This document shows, piece after piece, positions 1 to 8,755 of a DNA stretch of 64,000 nt; position 1 is the stretch's first letter, and every line of letters begins with the position of its first letter. The stretch covers positions 2,070,178 to 2,134,177 of the forward strand of contig GG704596.1 of NCBI GenBank assembly GCA_000161775.1. Direction: 5' to 3'. Source of the stretch: Ruegeria lacuscaerulensis ITI-1157. Its GTDB lineage: Bacteria > Pseudomonadota > Alphaproteobacteria > Rhodobacterales > Rhodobacteraceae. A program made the position numbers and the translations under genes. Below the pieces are notes generated by a model, which was not told where the DNA came from, did not search any database, and worked only from the letters and a program-made list of their open reading frames with translations.

Positions 1-1410
1 CTTGCAGAAGGTTTTGACCATGTCGAAGAAAGCCATGACATGCTTGCCGCCGTCCTGGGCCAGTTTGCGCCCGACCAGGTCCAGCGCCTGAACGCCGTTG
101 GCGCCTTCGTAGATCATGGCGATGCGGGCGTCGCGGGTGTATTGCGACATGCCCCATTCCTCGATGTAGCCATGGCCGCCATAGACCTGCTGGGCCTGAA
201 CGGTCATGTCATAGCCCTCGTCGGTCAGGAAGCCCTTGATGACCGGGGTCATCAGCGAGATCAGCCCGTCGGCATCCTTGTCGCCTGCGCGGTGCGCCTT
301 GTCGATCAGGGTCGCGCCCCACAGGATGAATGCCCGCGCGCCTTCCACAAAGCTTTTCTGGTCCATCAGGCTGCGGCGGATGTCGGGATGCACGATCAGC
401 GGGTCGGCCGGGCCATCAGGGTTTTTCGGGCCGGTCACGTCGCGGCCCTGAAGGCGGTCCTTGGCGTATTCCAGCGCGTTCTGATAGGCGGCTTCGGCTT
501 GTGCGAGGCCCTGCATGCCCACGCCCACGCGCGCTTCGTTCATCATGGTGAACATGGCGCGCATGCCCTTGTGTTCCTGACCCAGCAGGTAGCCCACCGC
601 GCCGTCATAGTTCATCACGCAGGTCGAGTTGCCGTGGATGCCCATCTTTTCTTCGATCTTGCCGACCGAAACGCCGTTGCGCTCACCCAGGCTGCCGTCT
701 TCGTTCACCAGGAACTTGGGGACGATGAACAACGACACGCCCTTGATGCCCTCGGGGCCGCCGGGGATCTTGGCCAGCACCAGGTGGATGATATTGTCGG
801 CCATGTCGTGATCGCCGGACGAGATGAAGATCTTCTGGCCGGTGATCTTGTAGCTGCCGTCGCCCTGCGGCTCGGCCTTGGTGCGCATCAGGCCCAGATC
901 GGTGCCGCAATGCGGCTCGGTCAGGTTCATGGTGCCGGTCCATTCGCAGCTGACCATCTTGGGCAGATAGGTGTTTTTCTGTTCGTCGGTACCATGCGCC
1001 AGGATGGTCGATGCCGCGCCGTGGGTCAGGCCCTGATACATGGTGAAGGCCTGGTTCGCGGCCGAGAACATCTCGCCCACGGCCGTGCCAAGAACATAAG
1101 GCATGTTCTGGCCGCCATATTCCTCGGGCATGTCCAGACCGGGCCAGCCGCCTTCCTTGACCTGCTCGAACGCGTCCTTGAACCCGGTCGGAGTATAGAC
1201 CACGCCGTTTTCGAACCGGCAGCCTTCCTTGTCGCCGACCACGTTCAGCGGGTGCAGCAGGTTGACGGCGACCTTGCCGGCCTCTTCCAGCACGGCGCCG
1301 GTGAAATCGGGCTCGAGCTCGGCGTAACCCGGAATATCGGATTGCGAGACCTTGAGAAACTCGTGCAGAACGAATTGCGTGTCTTTGGTAGGCGCGTTGT
1401 AGACGGGCAT
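1..1410 (-). CDS. acyl-CoA dehydrogenase, DmdC-like (3' end outside window)
   Basis: FAD-dependent acyl-CoA dehydrogenase catalysing alpha,beta-desaturation of an acyl-CoA. The visible 470 codons begin at ATG 1410, preceded by a GGGAG ribosome site. The protein has the long N-terminal extension ([19 protein letters not shown]) of the DmdC/AcdA-type enzymes, the middle-domain signature [10 protein letters not shown], and late in the visible part [13 protein letters not shown], where the Glu is the expected catalytic base. Family members are about 590-600 residues, so roughly the last fifth lies beyond the window. Two MerR regulators lie directly upstream on the same strand. DmdC acts on methylmercaptopropionyl-CoA in DMSP breakdown, but close paralogues use ordinary fatty acyl-CoAs, so the substrate is not fixed by sequence alone. 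Confidence 0.9.
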   Translation of the reverse strand, partial: MPVYNAPTKDTQFVLHEFLKVSQSDIPGYAELEPDFTGAVLEEAGKVAVNLLHPLNVVGDKEGCRFENGVVYTPTGFKDAFEQVKEGGWPGLDMPEEYGGQNMPYVLGTAVGEMFSAANQAFTMYQGLTHGAASTILAHGTDEQKNTYLPKMVSCEWTGTMNLTEPHCGTDLGLMRTKAEPQGDGSYKITGQKIFISSGDHDMADNIIHLVLAKIPGGPEGIKGVSLFIVPKFLVNEDGSLGERNGVSVGKIEEKMGIHGNSTCVMNYDGAVGYLLGQEHKGMRAMFTMMNEARVGVGMQGLAQAEAAYQNALEYAKDRLQGRDVTGPKNPDGPADPLIVHPDIRRSLMDQKSFVEGARAFILWGATLIDKAHRAGDKDADGLISLMTPVIKGFLTDEGYDMTVQAQQVYGGHGYIEEWGMSQYTRDARIAMIYEGANGVQALDLVGRKLAQDGGKHVMAFFDMVKTFCK

Positions 1411-1458
1411 TTGAAGCTCCCTTAATTCAGATGTCCGGGTGGCAGGCGGCCGGGTGGC

Positions 1459-1860
1459 TTACTCGGCAGCCTTCTTTTCTTGTTTCATCGAGGCGATGAC
1501 CTTTTCGCCCCAGCGCAACTGTTCCTTCAGATCGTCGATCGCCTGGGTCAGTTCCTCGCGGCGGGCTTCCATGTCCGCCAGGCGCTCGCACGCGATTTCA
1601 TAGGTGCGGGTCATCTGGGTCAGTTGCTGGTCGCCGACATGGTACAGATCCAGAAGCTGACGAATCTCTTCCAGGCTGAAGCCAAAGCGCTTGCCGCGCA
1701 GGATCAGCTTGAGCCGCGCCCGGTCACGTTTGGTGAACAACCGTTTCTGACCTTCCCGGATCGGAAACAGAAGCTCCTTGGCCTCGTAGAACCGCAGGGT
1801 CCGCGGCGTGACGTCATACGCCTCGCACATTTCGCGGATCGTCATCAGGTCTTCGGTCAT
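1459..1860 (-). CDS. MerR-family transcriptional regulator (1)
   Basis: A 133-residue DNA-binding regulator. Residues about 6-31 form the MerR winged helix-turn-helix (TIREMCEAYDVTPRTLRFYE), followed by a second helical pair and a charged coiled-coil dimerisation region from about residue 75 to the end. It lacks the Cys residues of metal-sensing MerR proteins. It lies 48 bp upstream of the acyl-CoA dehydrogenase on the same strand, so it probably controls that gene. MerR proteins of this size beside acyl-CoA genes (LiuR/PsrA-like) sense acyl-CoA or branched-chain degradation intermediates. That role is inferred from context. Confidence 0.85.
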   Translation of the reverse strand: MTEDLMTIREMCEAYDVTPRTLRFYEAKELLFPIREGQKRLFTKRDRARLKLILRGKRFGFSLEEIRQLLDLYHVGDQQLTQMTRTYEIACERLADMEARREELTQAIDDLKEQLRWGEKVIASMKQEKKAAE

Positions 1861-1931
1861 GGGTCATCCCCCTCGTCACTGGCGTCTTGAGGTATGAGTT
1901 GCGCAGTCGATGGCCGCTTTACAACATGAGA

Positions 1932-1946
1932 GTGACGTTGACGTAA
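1932..1946 (-). promoter_or_regulatory. putative MerR/LiuR-like operator upstream of MerR (1)
   Basis: The minus strand reads TTACGTCAACGTCAC: two ACGT cores two bases apart, nearly palindromic. A further half-site (TTACGTCAA) lies at about 1971-1979. The arrangement resembles the ACGT-rich operators described for LiuR-type MerR regulators. It sits in the promoter region of the MerR gene starting at 1860, suggesting autoregulation. No start site is known. Confidence 0.4.
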
Positions 1947-2051
1947 TTCAGACGCTGCGTCATTTTCAAATTGACGTAACATCCGCTCGCGTAAAGCGCG
2001 GTTCCGGCAATTTCCTTGCCCTCGTTCAGGCCAATTCGGGCGTGGCGGCGG

Positions 2052-2086
2052 CAAAAAAGAAAGCCGCGCGGGGCGACGCGCGGCTG
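2052..2086 (-). terminator. intrinsic terminator after MerR (2)
   Basis: A perfect 8-bp GC stem (2063-2070 with 2077-2084) with a 6-base loop is followed on the minus strand by a run of six U at 2058-2053. It lies just beyond the stop codon of the MerR gene at 2111-2479. Confidence 0.8.
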
Positions 2087-2110
2087 TCTGTCACGATGAT
2101 CGGGCCCGGG

Positions 2111-2479
2111 TCAGCCCAGCATCTTGGCGGTCTGGTCGCGCAGGCTCTGCAGTTCGTCCATGGCTTCGTCCAGCTGTTGGCGCTGCTGGCGCAGCTCTTC
2201 CATTTGCCGGTCGGCCATCTCGATGAAAGTCTTCATCTGGGCCTCGTTGCCCTGATCCTCGTAGATCAGCAGCCATTGCCGGATCTCTTCCAGCGGAAAG
2301 CCGAACTTGCGGCCCCGCATGATCAGCTTCATCCGCGCCCGTTCGCGCGGGCCGTAGAATCGCGAGCGGCCTTCACGGTCGGGCTGCAGAAGCTCGATAT
2401 ATTCGTAATAGCGCAGGGTACGCGGAGTCACGTCAAACTCGGCGCACATCTCTTTGAATGACAAACGATCGTCGGACAT
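2111..2479 (-). CDS. MerR-family transcriptional regulator (2)
   Basis: A 122-residue paralogue of the neighbouring MerR protein. The winged helix-turn-helix is at residues 5-33 (FKEMCAEFDVTPRTLRYYE) and a Gln/Glu-rich coiled coil fills the C-terminal half. The start at 2479 is chosen because an AGGAG site lies 8 bases upstream; an in-frame upstream start at 2527 would run into the divergent promoter region. It is transcribed away from the thioesterase gene at 2595 and ends at its own terminator. Effector unknown; an acyl-CoA type ligand is likely from context. Confidence 0.85.
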   Translation of the reverse strand: MSDDRLSFKEMCAEFDVTPRTLRYYEYIELLQPDREGRSRFYGPRERARMKLIMRGRKFGFPLEEIRQWLLIYEDQGNEAQMKTFIEMADRQMEELRQQRQQLDEAMDELQSLRDQTAKMLG

Positions 2480-2508
2480 TCCTGTTCTCCTCGGCTGCAA
2501 CCTAGGGC

Positions 2509-2528
2509 GTTGCGCGGACAAGCGCAAC
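2509..2528. promoter_or_regulatory. inverted repeat in MerR/thioesterase divergent region
   Basis: GTTGCGC and GCGCAAC form a perfect 7-bp inverted repeat separated by six bases, midway between the divergent starts at 2479 and 2595. It is a candidate operator for the adjacent MerR protein. Confidence 0.35.
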
Positions 2529-2594
2529 AGGCGGGCTTGCCCTTTGCGTCAACACCGGACCATAAAGAAGGCGACGCAACAGGACAGAGCACCA

Positions 2595-3014
2595 ATGGTC
2601 GACAAGACAGTCCTCGCCCGCCAGTTCATCGAGGCGATCCCCCATGCACGGGCCTTGGGCCTGACCCTGACCCATATCGGCGAGGGGGAGGCCGAGATCA
2701 CCATGCCCTACAACGAGGATCTGATCGGCGATCCCCGCACCGGCGTGATTCACGGCGGGGCGGTGTCGGCCAGCCTGGATACCTGTTGTGGGGCCGCGGT
2801 CATGAGCCACCCTGCCGCGCCCGGCGGCACCGCCACCATCGACCTGCGCATCGACTACATGCGCGCCGCAACGCCCGGCCAGACGATCACCACCCGCGCG
2901 ACCTGCTATCACATCACGCGCAACGTGGCCTTCGTGCGCGCAACCGCGACGGACGACGATCAGGATCGCCCGGTGGCCACCGCCTCGGGCGCCTTCACGG
3001 TCGAGGGGAAGTGA
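2595..3014 (+). CDS. PaaI-family acyl-CoA thioesterase (1)
   Basis: A 139-residue single hotdog-fold protein likely to hydrolyse an acyl- or aryl-CoA thioester. The PaaI motif GVIHGGAVSASLDTCCG begins at residue 50, with the HGG at 53-55 and an acidic residue at 62 at the positions used for catalysis. The start at 2595 gives the normal family length; frame extension upstream to 2454 runs through the divergent MerR start. A second thioesterase begins 1 bp after its stop, so the two are probably co-transcribed and may form a heteromer. Confidence 0.85.
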   Translation: MVDKTVLARQFIEAIPHARALGLTLTHIGEGEAEITMPYNEDLIGDPRTGVIHGGAVSASLDTCCGAAVMSHPAAPGGTATIDLRIDYMRAATPGQTITTRATCYHITRNVAFVRATATDDDQDRPVATASGAFTVEGK

Positions 3015-3015
3015 G

Positions 3016-3534
3016 ATGGCAAGACCCCGTCCCGAACCGATGCAGGTGGTGAAACAGCGGCGCGACGCGGCCCTCAAGGCGCTGGTCGAGGGGGTTCCGT
3101 ATATCCGGTTCCTCAACATCAGCTTCGACCGGCGCGGAGACGAACTGACCGGCGTTCTGAATTTCGACGAAAAGCTGATCGGCAACCCATTCCTGCCGGC
3201 GATTCATGGCGGCGTCACGGCGGCCTTTCTCGAGGTGACGGCGGTGATCACGCTCAGCTGGGAGCACCTGTTCCCGCGTATCGAAAGCGGTGAGATCGAT
3301 GCCGAGGACATCATCTCGGATCACAATATCCGCTTTCCCAAGACCATCGACTTCACGGTGGACTATCTGCGCTCGGGTCTGCCGCGCGATGCCTATGCGC
3401 GCGCCTTCATCAGCCGGGCAGGGCGGCGGTATGCCTCGGTGCGCGTCGAGGCGTGGCAGGACAACCATGCCAAACTGTTCGCGCAGGCCACAGGGCATTT
3501 CCTGATGCCGCAAGAGCCTTCGGCCAAGGGCTGA
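3016..3534 (+). CDS. PaaI-family acyl-CoA thioesterase (2)
   Basis: A 172-residue hotdog-fold protein, longer than its upstream neighbour by an N-terminal helix (residues 1-30) and an insertion around residues 90-110. The motif PAIHGGVTAAFLE at residues 61-73 marks the acyl-CoA thioesterase active site. It directly follows the first thioesterase and precedes a MATE exporter by 5 bp, so the three form an apparent operon. The substrate cannot be told from sequence. Confidence 0.8.
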   Translation: MARPRPEPMQVVKQRRDAALKALVEGVPYIRFLNISFDRRGDELTGVLNFDEKLIGNPFLPAIHGGVTAAFLEVTAVITLSWEHLFPRIESGEIDAEDIISDHNIRFPKTIDFTVDYLRSGLPRDAYARAFISRAGRRYASVRVEAWQDNHAKLFAQATGHFLMPQEPSAKG

Positions 3535-3539
3535 GAAAA

Positions 3540-4856
3540 ATGCGGGACGCCTCGGCACCCATCACCCACGGACGGGTGCTGAAGATCGCGGTGCCGATCG
3601 TGCTGTCCAACGCGACGGTGCCGATTCTGGGCGCGGTGGATACCGGCGTGGTCGGCCAGATGGGACAGGCCGCCCCGATCGGCGCGGTTGGCATCGGCGC
3701 GGTCATTCTGGCCACGATCTATTGGGTATTCGGCTTTCTGCGCATGGGCACGACCGGCCTGGCCGCACAGGCCCGAGGCGCAGGAGACACGGCCGAAACC
3801 GGGGCTCTGCTCATGCGTGGTCTGCTCTTGGGCGGCGCGGCGGGCCTTTTCTTCATCGTGGCGCAGGTGGCGGTATTCGCAGGGGCCTTCGCGCTGTCGC
3901 CCGCCAGCCCCGAGGTCGAGGCACTGACGCGCGATTACCTTCAGATTCGCATCTGGGGCGCACCCGCGACCATTGCGCTCTATGCCGTGACGGGCTGGCT
4001 GATCGCGGTCGAGCGCACGCGCGGCGTGTTCGTCCTTCAGGTCTGGATGAACGGGCTGAACATCCTTTTGGACCTGTGGTTCGTGCTGGGGCTAGGCTGG
4101 GGCGTCGAAGGTGTGGCGGTGGCCACGCTGATCGCCGAGTGGACCGGTCTGGCGCTGGGCCTGTGGCTGTGCCGCGATGCGTTCGGGGGCAATCAATGGC
4201 GCGACTGGGCGCGGATCTTCGATCCCGCCCGCCTGCGCCGGATGATGCAGGTCAATGGCGACATCATGATCCGGTCGGTCCTGCTGACCGGGTCGTTCAC
4301 CACCTTTCTGTTCGTGGGCGCCGATCTGGGCGACGTGACGCTGGCCGCCAACCAGGTGCTGCTGCAGTTCCTGGAAATCACCGCCTTTGCGCTGGACGGG
4401 TTCGCCTTCTCCGCCGAGGCGCTGGTGGGCAGCGCCGTCGGGGCCAAGGACCGATACCAAGTCCGGCGCGCCTCGGTCATGGCGTCGCAATGGGGCGTCG
4501 GTGGGGCTCTGGTGCTGGGGGCCGCGTTCTTTTTGGCGGGGCCCGCATTGATCGACCTGATGTCAACCGCGCCCGAGGTCCGGATCGCGGCGCGCGAATA
4601 CCTGATCTGGGCGGCGCTGGCCCCGTTGATCGGCGTTGCCAGCTGGATGTTCGACGGCATCTACATCGGCGCCACCTGGACCCGCGCCATGCGCACCGCC
4701 ATGATCCAGTCGGTGGCAATCTATGTGGTGGCGCTGTTGCTGCTGGTGCCGACCATGGGCAATCACGGGCTGTGGGCCGCGCTGATGGTGCTGAACACCG
4801 CCCGCGCGGTGACGCTGGGCCTGCGCTATCCCCGGCTCGAGGCGCAGGTGGCCTAG
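3540..4856 (+). CDS. MATE-family multidrug/cation efflux transporter
   Basis: A 438-residue integral membrane protein with about 12 hydrophobic segments and the duplicated MATE architecture: MRDASAPITHGRVLKIAVPI opens the first repeat, and a second amphipathic repeat starts near the middle. The family couples drug or metabolite export to Na+ or H+ entry. The ATG at 3540 follows the thioesterase stop by five bases; longer in-frame starts lie inside the upstream gene. It ends overlapping the last four bases of the convergent arsC-like gene. Within MATE it resembles the DinF subfamily, but this is a loose impression. Confidence 0.85.
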   Translation: MRDASAPITHGRVLKIAVPIVLSNATVPILGAVDTGVVGQMGQAAPIGAVGIGAVILATIYWVFGFLRMGTTGLAAQARGAGDTAETGALLMRGLLLGGAAGLFFIVAQVAVFAGAFALSPASPEVEALTRDYLQIRIWGAPATIALYAVTGWLIAVERTRGVFVLQVWMNGLNILLDLWFVLGLGWGVEGVAVATLIAEWTGLALGLWLCRDAFGGNQWRDWARIFDPARLRRMMQVNGDIMIRSVLLTGSFTTFLFVGADLGDVTLAANQVLLQFLEITAFALDGFAFSAEALVGSAVGAKDRYQVRRASVMASQWGVGGALVLGAAFFLAGPALIDLMSTAPEVRIAAREYLIWAALAPLIGVASWMFDGIYIGATWTRAMRTAMIQSVAIYVVALLLLVPTMGNHGLWAALMVLNTARAVTLGLRYPRLEAQVA

Positions 4857-5200
4857 AGCAGGGTCAGCAGGTTCTCGGGCGGGCGACCGATGGCGGCCTT
4901 TTCGGAGGTGATCCCGACGGGGCGTTCGATGAGGATCGGGTTCTCGGCCATGGCCTGAACCAAGGCCTCCTCGGGTGTTTCCTTGCTCAGCCCCAGTTCC
5001 TTGAACCGCGCCTCGCCCCTGCGCATCATCTCGATCGCCGGGATGCCCAGCCGGGACAGAACCGCGCGCAGCTCATCCGCGCTGGGCGCGTCCTCGAGGT
5101 ATTTGCGAACGGTGATTTCGGCGCAGCGGTCCTGCAGCAGGGCCAGCCCGGCGCGCGATTTTGAACAGCGTGGGTTGTGCCAGTATTCGATCACAGCCAA
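4853..5200 (-). CDS. arsC: ArsC-family (YfgD-like) reductase
   Basis: A 115-residue thioredoxin-fold protein of the glutaredoxin-dependent arsenate reductase family. The active-site Cys is residue 12 in [10 protein letters not shown], and the family motif [19 protein letters not shown] is at the C-terminus. There is no arsenite exporter or ArsR gene nearby, so a general YfgD-like role is as likely as arsenate detoxification. Its start overlaps the pyrD stop by 10 bp, suggesting translational coupling with pyrD. Confidence 0.8.
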   Translation of the reverse strand: MAVIEYWHNPRCSKSRAGLALLQDRCAEITVRKYLEDAPSADELRAVLSRLGIPAIEMMRRGEARFKELGLSKETPEEALVQAMAENPILIERPVGITSEKAAIGRPPENLLTLL

Positions 5201-6249
5201 TCCTCTCGTTTGCTGCCGACGGCGTCAGCCACCGAATTGAACCCGTCCCGCGCCAGCAGGGCATCCAGCCCTTGCGCGATCTCGGTCGCCAGCGACAGGC
5301 CCCCATAGACCATCGCGGTATAGAACTGCACGGCCGAGGCCCCGGCGCAGATCTTGGCATAGGCCTGTTCGGCGGTGCCGATGCCGCCCACGCCGATCAG
5401 CGGAATCTGCCCGTCGGTCAACTGGCTCAGCCGAGCCAGAACACGGGTCGATTTCTCGAACAGGGGCGCGCCTGACAGTCCGCCGGCCTGATCCTTGTGC
5501 GGGCTGCGCAGCCCTTCGCGCGACAAGGTCGTGTTGGTGGCGATCACACCGTCGATGCCCGTGTCACGGGCGACGTCGGCGATGTCCCGCAGTTCGTCAT
5601 CCGTCAGGTCGGGGGCGATCTTCAGAAACACCGGGATCGGCCGCGCCAAGGCATCGCGGGTGTCCAGCACACCTGCCAACAGGGCGCTCAGCGCCTCTTT
5701 GCCCTGCAGGTCGCGCAGCTTTTCGGTGTTGGGCGACGAGACATTCACCGTGGCGAAATCCAGCCATTGCCCGCAATGGGCCAAGACCTGCGCGAAGTCT
5801 CGCGCCCGGTCGCTGCTGTCCTTGTTGGCGCCCAGGTTCAGGCCGATCACCGCGTCCTTGGGGCGGTGCGCAAGACGCCGGGCCATCGCCTCCATTCCTT
5901 CGTTGTTGAAGCCGAACCGGTTGATGGCGGCGCGGTCCTCGGTCAGGCGGAACAGGCGCGGCTTGGGGTTGCCCGGCTGCGGGCGCGGTGTGACGGCACC
6001 CACTTCGATGAAACCGAAACCCGCGCGTGACAGCGGGCCCAGAACCTCGCCATTCTTGTCGAACCCGGCGGCCAGCCCCACCGGGTTGGGCAGGTCCAGC
6101 CCGGCCAGTTGCGTGCGCAGGCGCGGCGAGGTGACGGGACCGGGCGCGGGGGTCAGCCCCGATTTCAGCGCCTTGATCGACAGGCCGTGCGCGGTTTCAG
6201 GATCCAGGCGATGCAGCGCGGCCAGGGCGAGTTTCTCGGGCAGTTTCAT
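5191..6249 (-). CDS. pyrD: dihydroorotate dehydrogenase (quinone), class 2
   Basis: Membrane-associated flavoenzyme oxidising dihydroorotate to orotate with quinone reduction, in pyrimidine synthesis. The 352-residue length and N-terminal helix ([20 protein letters not shown]) fit class 2. Visible motifs are AGFDKNGE at residues 61-68, [10 protein letters not shown] at 109-118 and the catalytic Ser in [17 protein letters not shown] at about 172, with the FMN-binding GVGGI near the C-terminus. The start at 6249 gives the normal length. It overlaps the DUF1330 stop at 6246 by four bases. Confidence 0.95.
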   Translation of the reverse strand: MKLPEKLALAALHRLDPETAHGLSIKALKSGLTPAPGPVTSPRLRTQLAGLDLPNPVGLAAGFDKNGEVLGPLSRAGFGFIEVGAVTPRPQPGNPKPRLFRLTEDRAAINRFGFNNEGMEAMARRLAHRPKDAVIGLNLGANKDSSDRARDFAQVLAHCGQWLDFATVNVSSPNTEKLRDLQGKEALSALLAGVLDTRDALARPIPVFLKIAPDLTDDELRDIADVARDTGIDGVIATNTTLSREGLRSPHKDQAGGLSGAPLFEKSTRVLARLSQLTDGQIPLIGVGGIGTAEQAYAKICAGASAVQFYTAMVYGGLSLATEIAQGLDALLARDGFNSVADAVGSKREDWL

Positions 6250-6677
6250 CCGAAGGACGCTCCGGTTGGGGTAGGGGCGGTGCGGATCAGACGCGAGTCG
6301 GCCACAGCCGCCTGCCGGTGAATGACCGCCGCGCGATAGGCCGGGTCGGTCACCATCTCCAGAAACGCATGGGCCGAGGGGTAACGGGCGATGAACATCT
6401 CGTCCCACGCTTCGCCCTGCGGGCCGATCAGCGTTGTCTGGAACGTGCCGCGCCAGATGATCGAGGCCCCCAGCCGAGCGACGATCGGCGCCGTTTCGGC
6501 CCCGTACCGGTGATAGGCTTCAGCGCCGCTCAGCCCCGCGTCGGCCAGGTCGTGGCCTGTGGGATAGACGGCCTTGGCGCGGAACCGGACAAGGTTCAGC
6601 ATTTCGATCGGGTGATCGCGGTCCAGCGCCTTGAACGCCTCGAACTGGGCGCGGTCGGGGTCGATATGGCCGGTCAT
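6246..6677 (-). CDS. DUF1330-like small protein
   Basis: A 143-residue soluble protein with a dimeric alpha/beta-barrel (ferredoxin-like) fold typical of DUF1330: [18 protein letters not shown] near the N-terminus, [17 protein letters not shown], and [18 protein letters not shown] with [16 protein letters not shown] towards the end. No catalytic residues are established for the family. Its ATG overlaps the DUF952 stop (ATGA) and its stop overlaps the pyrD start, so it sits in a tight four-gene operon with DUF952, pyrD and arsC. Confidence 0.7.
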   Translation of the reverse strand: MTGHIDPDRAQFEAFKALDRDHPIEMLNLVRFRAKAVYPTGHDLADAGLSGAEAYHRYGAETAPIVARLGASIIWRGTFQTTLIGPQGEAWDEMFIARYPSAHAFLEMVTDPAYRAAVIHRQAAVADSRLIRTAPTPTGASFG

Positions 6678-7012
6678 TGCATCTCCTCGGGGAAGCGGTG
6701 CGCGCCGTTTTCCAGCGGCAGCGGCTTGGCCCAAACCACATCCGCCATGCGCATGTTGCGATAGAGATGCGGGAACAAGGCCCCGCCGCGCGAGACCTCC
6801 CATTTCAGATCATCGCCCATTTTCTGGGCATCGCAGGCCACGAGGGTCAGGTTTTCGACCCCGGCAAAGTGTTTGGCCGCGGTCTCCGCCGCCTGTTCTG
6901 CGGTGGAGAAATGCACGAACCCATCCGCCACATCCACCGGCGCGCCCCGGGTTTCGCCCTGTGCCTGCAGGGCCGCCCATTCCTCGGCCCGGAATATTTT
7001 GTAGATCAGCAT
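6674..7012 (-). CDS. DUF952 family protein
   Basis: A 112-residue protein of the DUF952 family, recognisable from MLIYKIFRAEEWAALQAQGE at the start, DGFVHFSTAEQAAETA in the first third and LFPHLYRNMRMADVVWAKPL near the end. The family adopts a fold related to ADP-ribose-binding or transferase-like proteins, but no activity is established. The short start is preferred because the extra 29 upstream codons are low-complexity and run into the 5'-nucleotidase promoter region. It is the first gene of the operon leading to pyrD. Confidence 0.75.
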   Translation of the reverse strand: MLIYKIFRAEEWAALQAQGETRGAPVDVADGFVHFSTAEQAAETAAKHFAGVENLTLVACDAQKMGDDLKWEVSRGGALFPHLYRNMRMADVVWAKPLPLENGAHRFPEEMQ

Positions 7013-7119
7013 GGCGCCGTGATGCCCCGCGCGCTGGGTAGAATCAAGCCGCATTTCCCCCTTTGACTCTTTGTCGCCCTCGGCGCACGATCCAGACAAT
7101 CAATAACAGGGAGTTTCAA

Positions 7120-8697
7120 ATGATTACCCGTTTCCTGACATCCGTGGCGGCACTTGGCCTGACCGCAGGCATGGCGGCGGCCGACTACAAGCTGACCATT
7201 CTGCACACCAACGACTTCCATTCCCGGTTCGAGCCGATCAACAAATATGACAGCGGCTGTGGCGCCGAGGACAATGCCGAGGGCAAATGCTTCGGCGGTT
7301 CGGCGCGTCTGGTCACCGCAGTCAACGATGCGCGTGCGCGGGCCGAGAACTCGATCCTCGTGGACGGCGGTGACCAGTTTCAGGGGTCGTTGTTCTATAC
7401 CTACTACAAGGGCAAGGTCGCGGCCGAGTTCATGAACAAGCTGGGCTATGACGCGATGACCGTGGGCAACCACGAATTCGACGACGGCCCCGAGGTTCTG
7501 GCGGGTTTCATCGACACCGTCGATTTCCCGGTTCTGATGTCGAACGCGAATATCGAGAACGAGGAACTTCTGAACGACCGGATCATGCCGTCGACCGTGA
7601 TCGAAGTGGGGGGCGAAAAGATCGGCCTGATCGGCCTGACCCCCGAAGACACCGACGAGTTGGCTTCACCCGGGCCGAATGTCGTGTTCTCTGATCCTGT
7701 TCCCGCGGTTCAGGCGCAGGTCGACAAGCTGACGGCCGACGGCGTCAACAAGATCATCGTGCTCAGCCATTCGGGCTATGGCGTCGACCAACGGGTCGCG
7801 CAGGAAACCACAGGCGTTGACGTGATCGTGGGCGGACATTCGAACACCTACCTGTCGAATACATCGGACAAGGCGGTCGGGCCGTACCCAACCGTGGTGA
7901 ACGGGGTGCAGATCGTTCAGGCCTATGCTTACGGCAAGTTCCTGGGCGAGCTGAACGTGACCTTCGATGACGACGGCAACGTGGTTCAGGCGGTGGGTGA
8001 ACCGCTGATCATGGACAACACCGTGACCGAGGATCAGGCTGCCCTGGACCGAATCGCAGAACTGGCCAAACCGCTGGACGAGATCCGCAACAAGGTCGTG
8101 GCCAGCGCCGCGGCTCCGATCGAAGGTGATCGGTCGATCTGTCGCGTGCAGGAATGCGAGATGGGCAACCTGGTGGCCGATGCCATGCTGGCGCGGGTCG
8201 CCGATCAGGGCGTTCAGATCGCCATTGCCAACTCGGGTGGTCTGCGCGCCTCGATCGACGCGGGCGACGTGACCATGGGCGAGGTGCTGACCGTTCTGCC
8301 CTTCCAGAACACGCTCTCGACCTTCGAGATCAGCGGGCAGGGCATCATCGATGCGCTGGAAAACGGCGTCAGCCAAGTGGAAGAGGTCAAGGGTCGCTTC
8401 CCGCAGGTGGCCGGGCTGAAATTCACCTGGGATCCGTCCGTGGCCCCCAACGAAGGCCGTATCGTCGAGGTGCTGGTGGCCGAGGGCGACAGCTATGTGC
8501 CGATCGATCCGAACAAGACCTATCTGGTGGTCACCAACAACTATGTCCGCAATGGAGGGGACGGGTACAAGATGTTCATGGGCGACGACAAGAACGCCTA
8601 TGATTTCGGCCCCGATCTGGCGGATGTGACCGCTGAATACCTGGCGGCGAATGCACCCTACACGCCTTACCTGGACGGGCGCATTCAGAAGAAGTGA
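7120..8697 (+). CDS. periplasmic 5'-nucleotidase (UshA/NadN-like)
   Basis: A 525-residue exported bimetallic phosphoesterase that dephosphorylates nucleotides, and perhaps NAD or UDP-sugars, in the periplasm. A Sec signal peptide ends near residue 21 (LTAGMAAA). The metallophosphoesterase motifs follow in order: ILHTNDFHSRFE, VDGGDQFQGS, GNHEFDDG, LSHSGYGVD and GGHSNTYL. The C-terminal nucleotide-binding domain shows GNLVADAML, NSGGLRASI and NYVRNGGDGY. The ATG at 7120 has an ACAGGGAG site upstream. It is monocistronic, with a strong terminator 16 bp after the stop. Confidence 0.92.
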   Translation: MITRFLTSVAALGLTAGMAAADYKLTILHTNDFHSRFEPINKYDSGCGAEDNAEGKCFGGSARLVTAVNDARARAENSILVDGGDQFQGSLFYTYYKGKVAAEFMNKLGYDAMTVGNHEFDDGPEVLAGFIDTVDFPVLMSNANIENEELLNDRIMPSTVIEVGGEKIGLIGLTPEDTDELASPGPNVVFSDPVPAVQAQVDKLTADGVNKIIVLSHSGYGVDQRVAQETTGVDVIVGGHSNTYLSNTSDKAVGPYPTVVNGVQIVQAYAYGKFLGELNVTFDDDGNVVQAVGEPLIMDNTVTEDQAALDRIAELAKPLDEIRNKVVASAAAPIEGDRSICRVQECEMGNLVADAMLARVADQGVQIAIANSGGLRASIDAGDVTMGEVLTVLPFQNTLSTFEISGQGIIDALENGVSQVEEVKGRFPQVAGLKFTWDPSVAPNEGRIVEVLVAEGDSYVPIDPNKTYLVVTNNYVRNGGDGYKMFMGDDKNAYDFGPDLADVTAEYLAANAPYTPYLDGRIQKK

Positions 8698-8713
8698 TCG
8701 CAGGCAAAAGAAC

Positions 8714-8744
8714 AAAGGCCGCATCCGGGGATGCGGCCTTTTTT
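8714..8744 (+). terminator. intrinsic terminator after 5'-nucleotidase
   Basis: A perfect 12-bp stem (8714-8725 with 8730-8741) with a CGGG loop, followed by a T run through 8744. The T-rich flank on the other strand suggests it may also stop transcription of the convergent sulfotransferase gene ending at 8756. Confidence 0.9.
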
Positions 8745-8755
8745 GTTGGCGGGTC

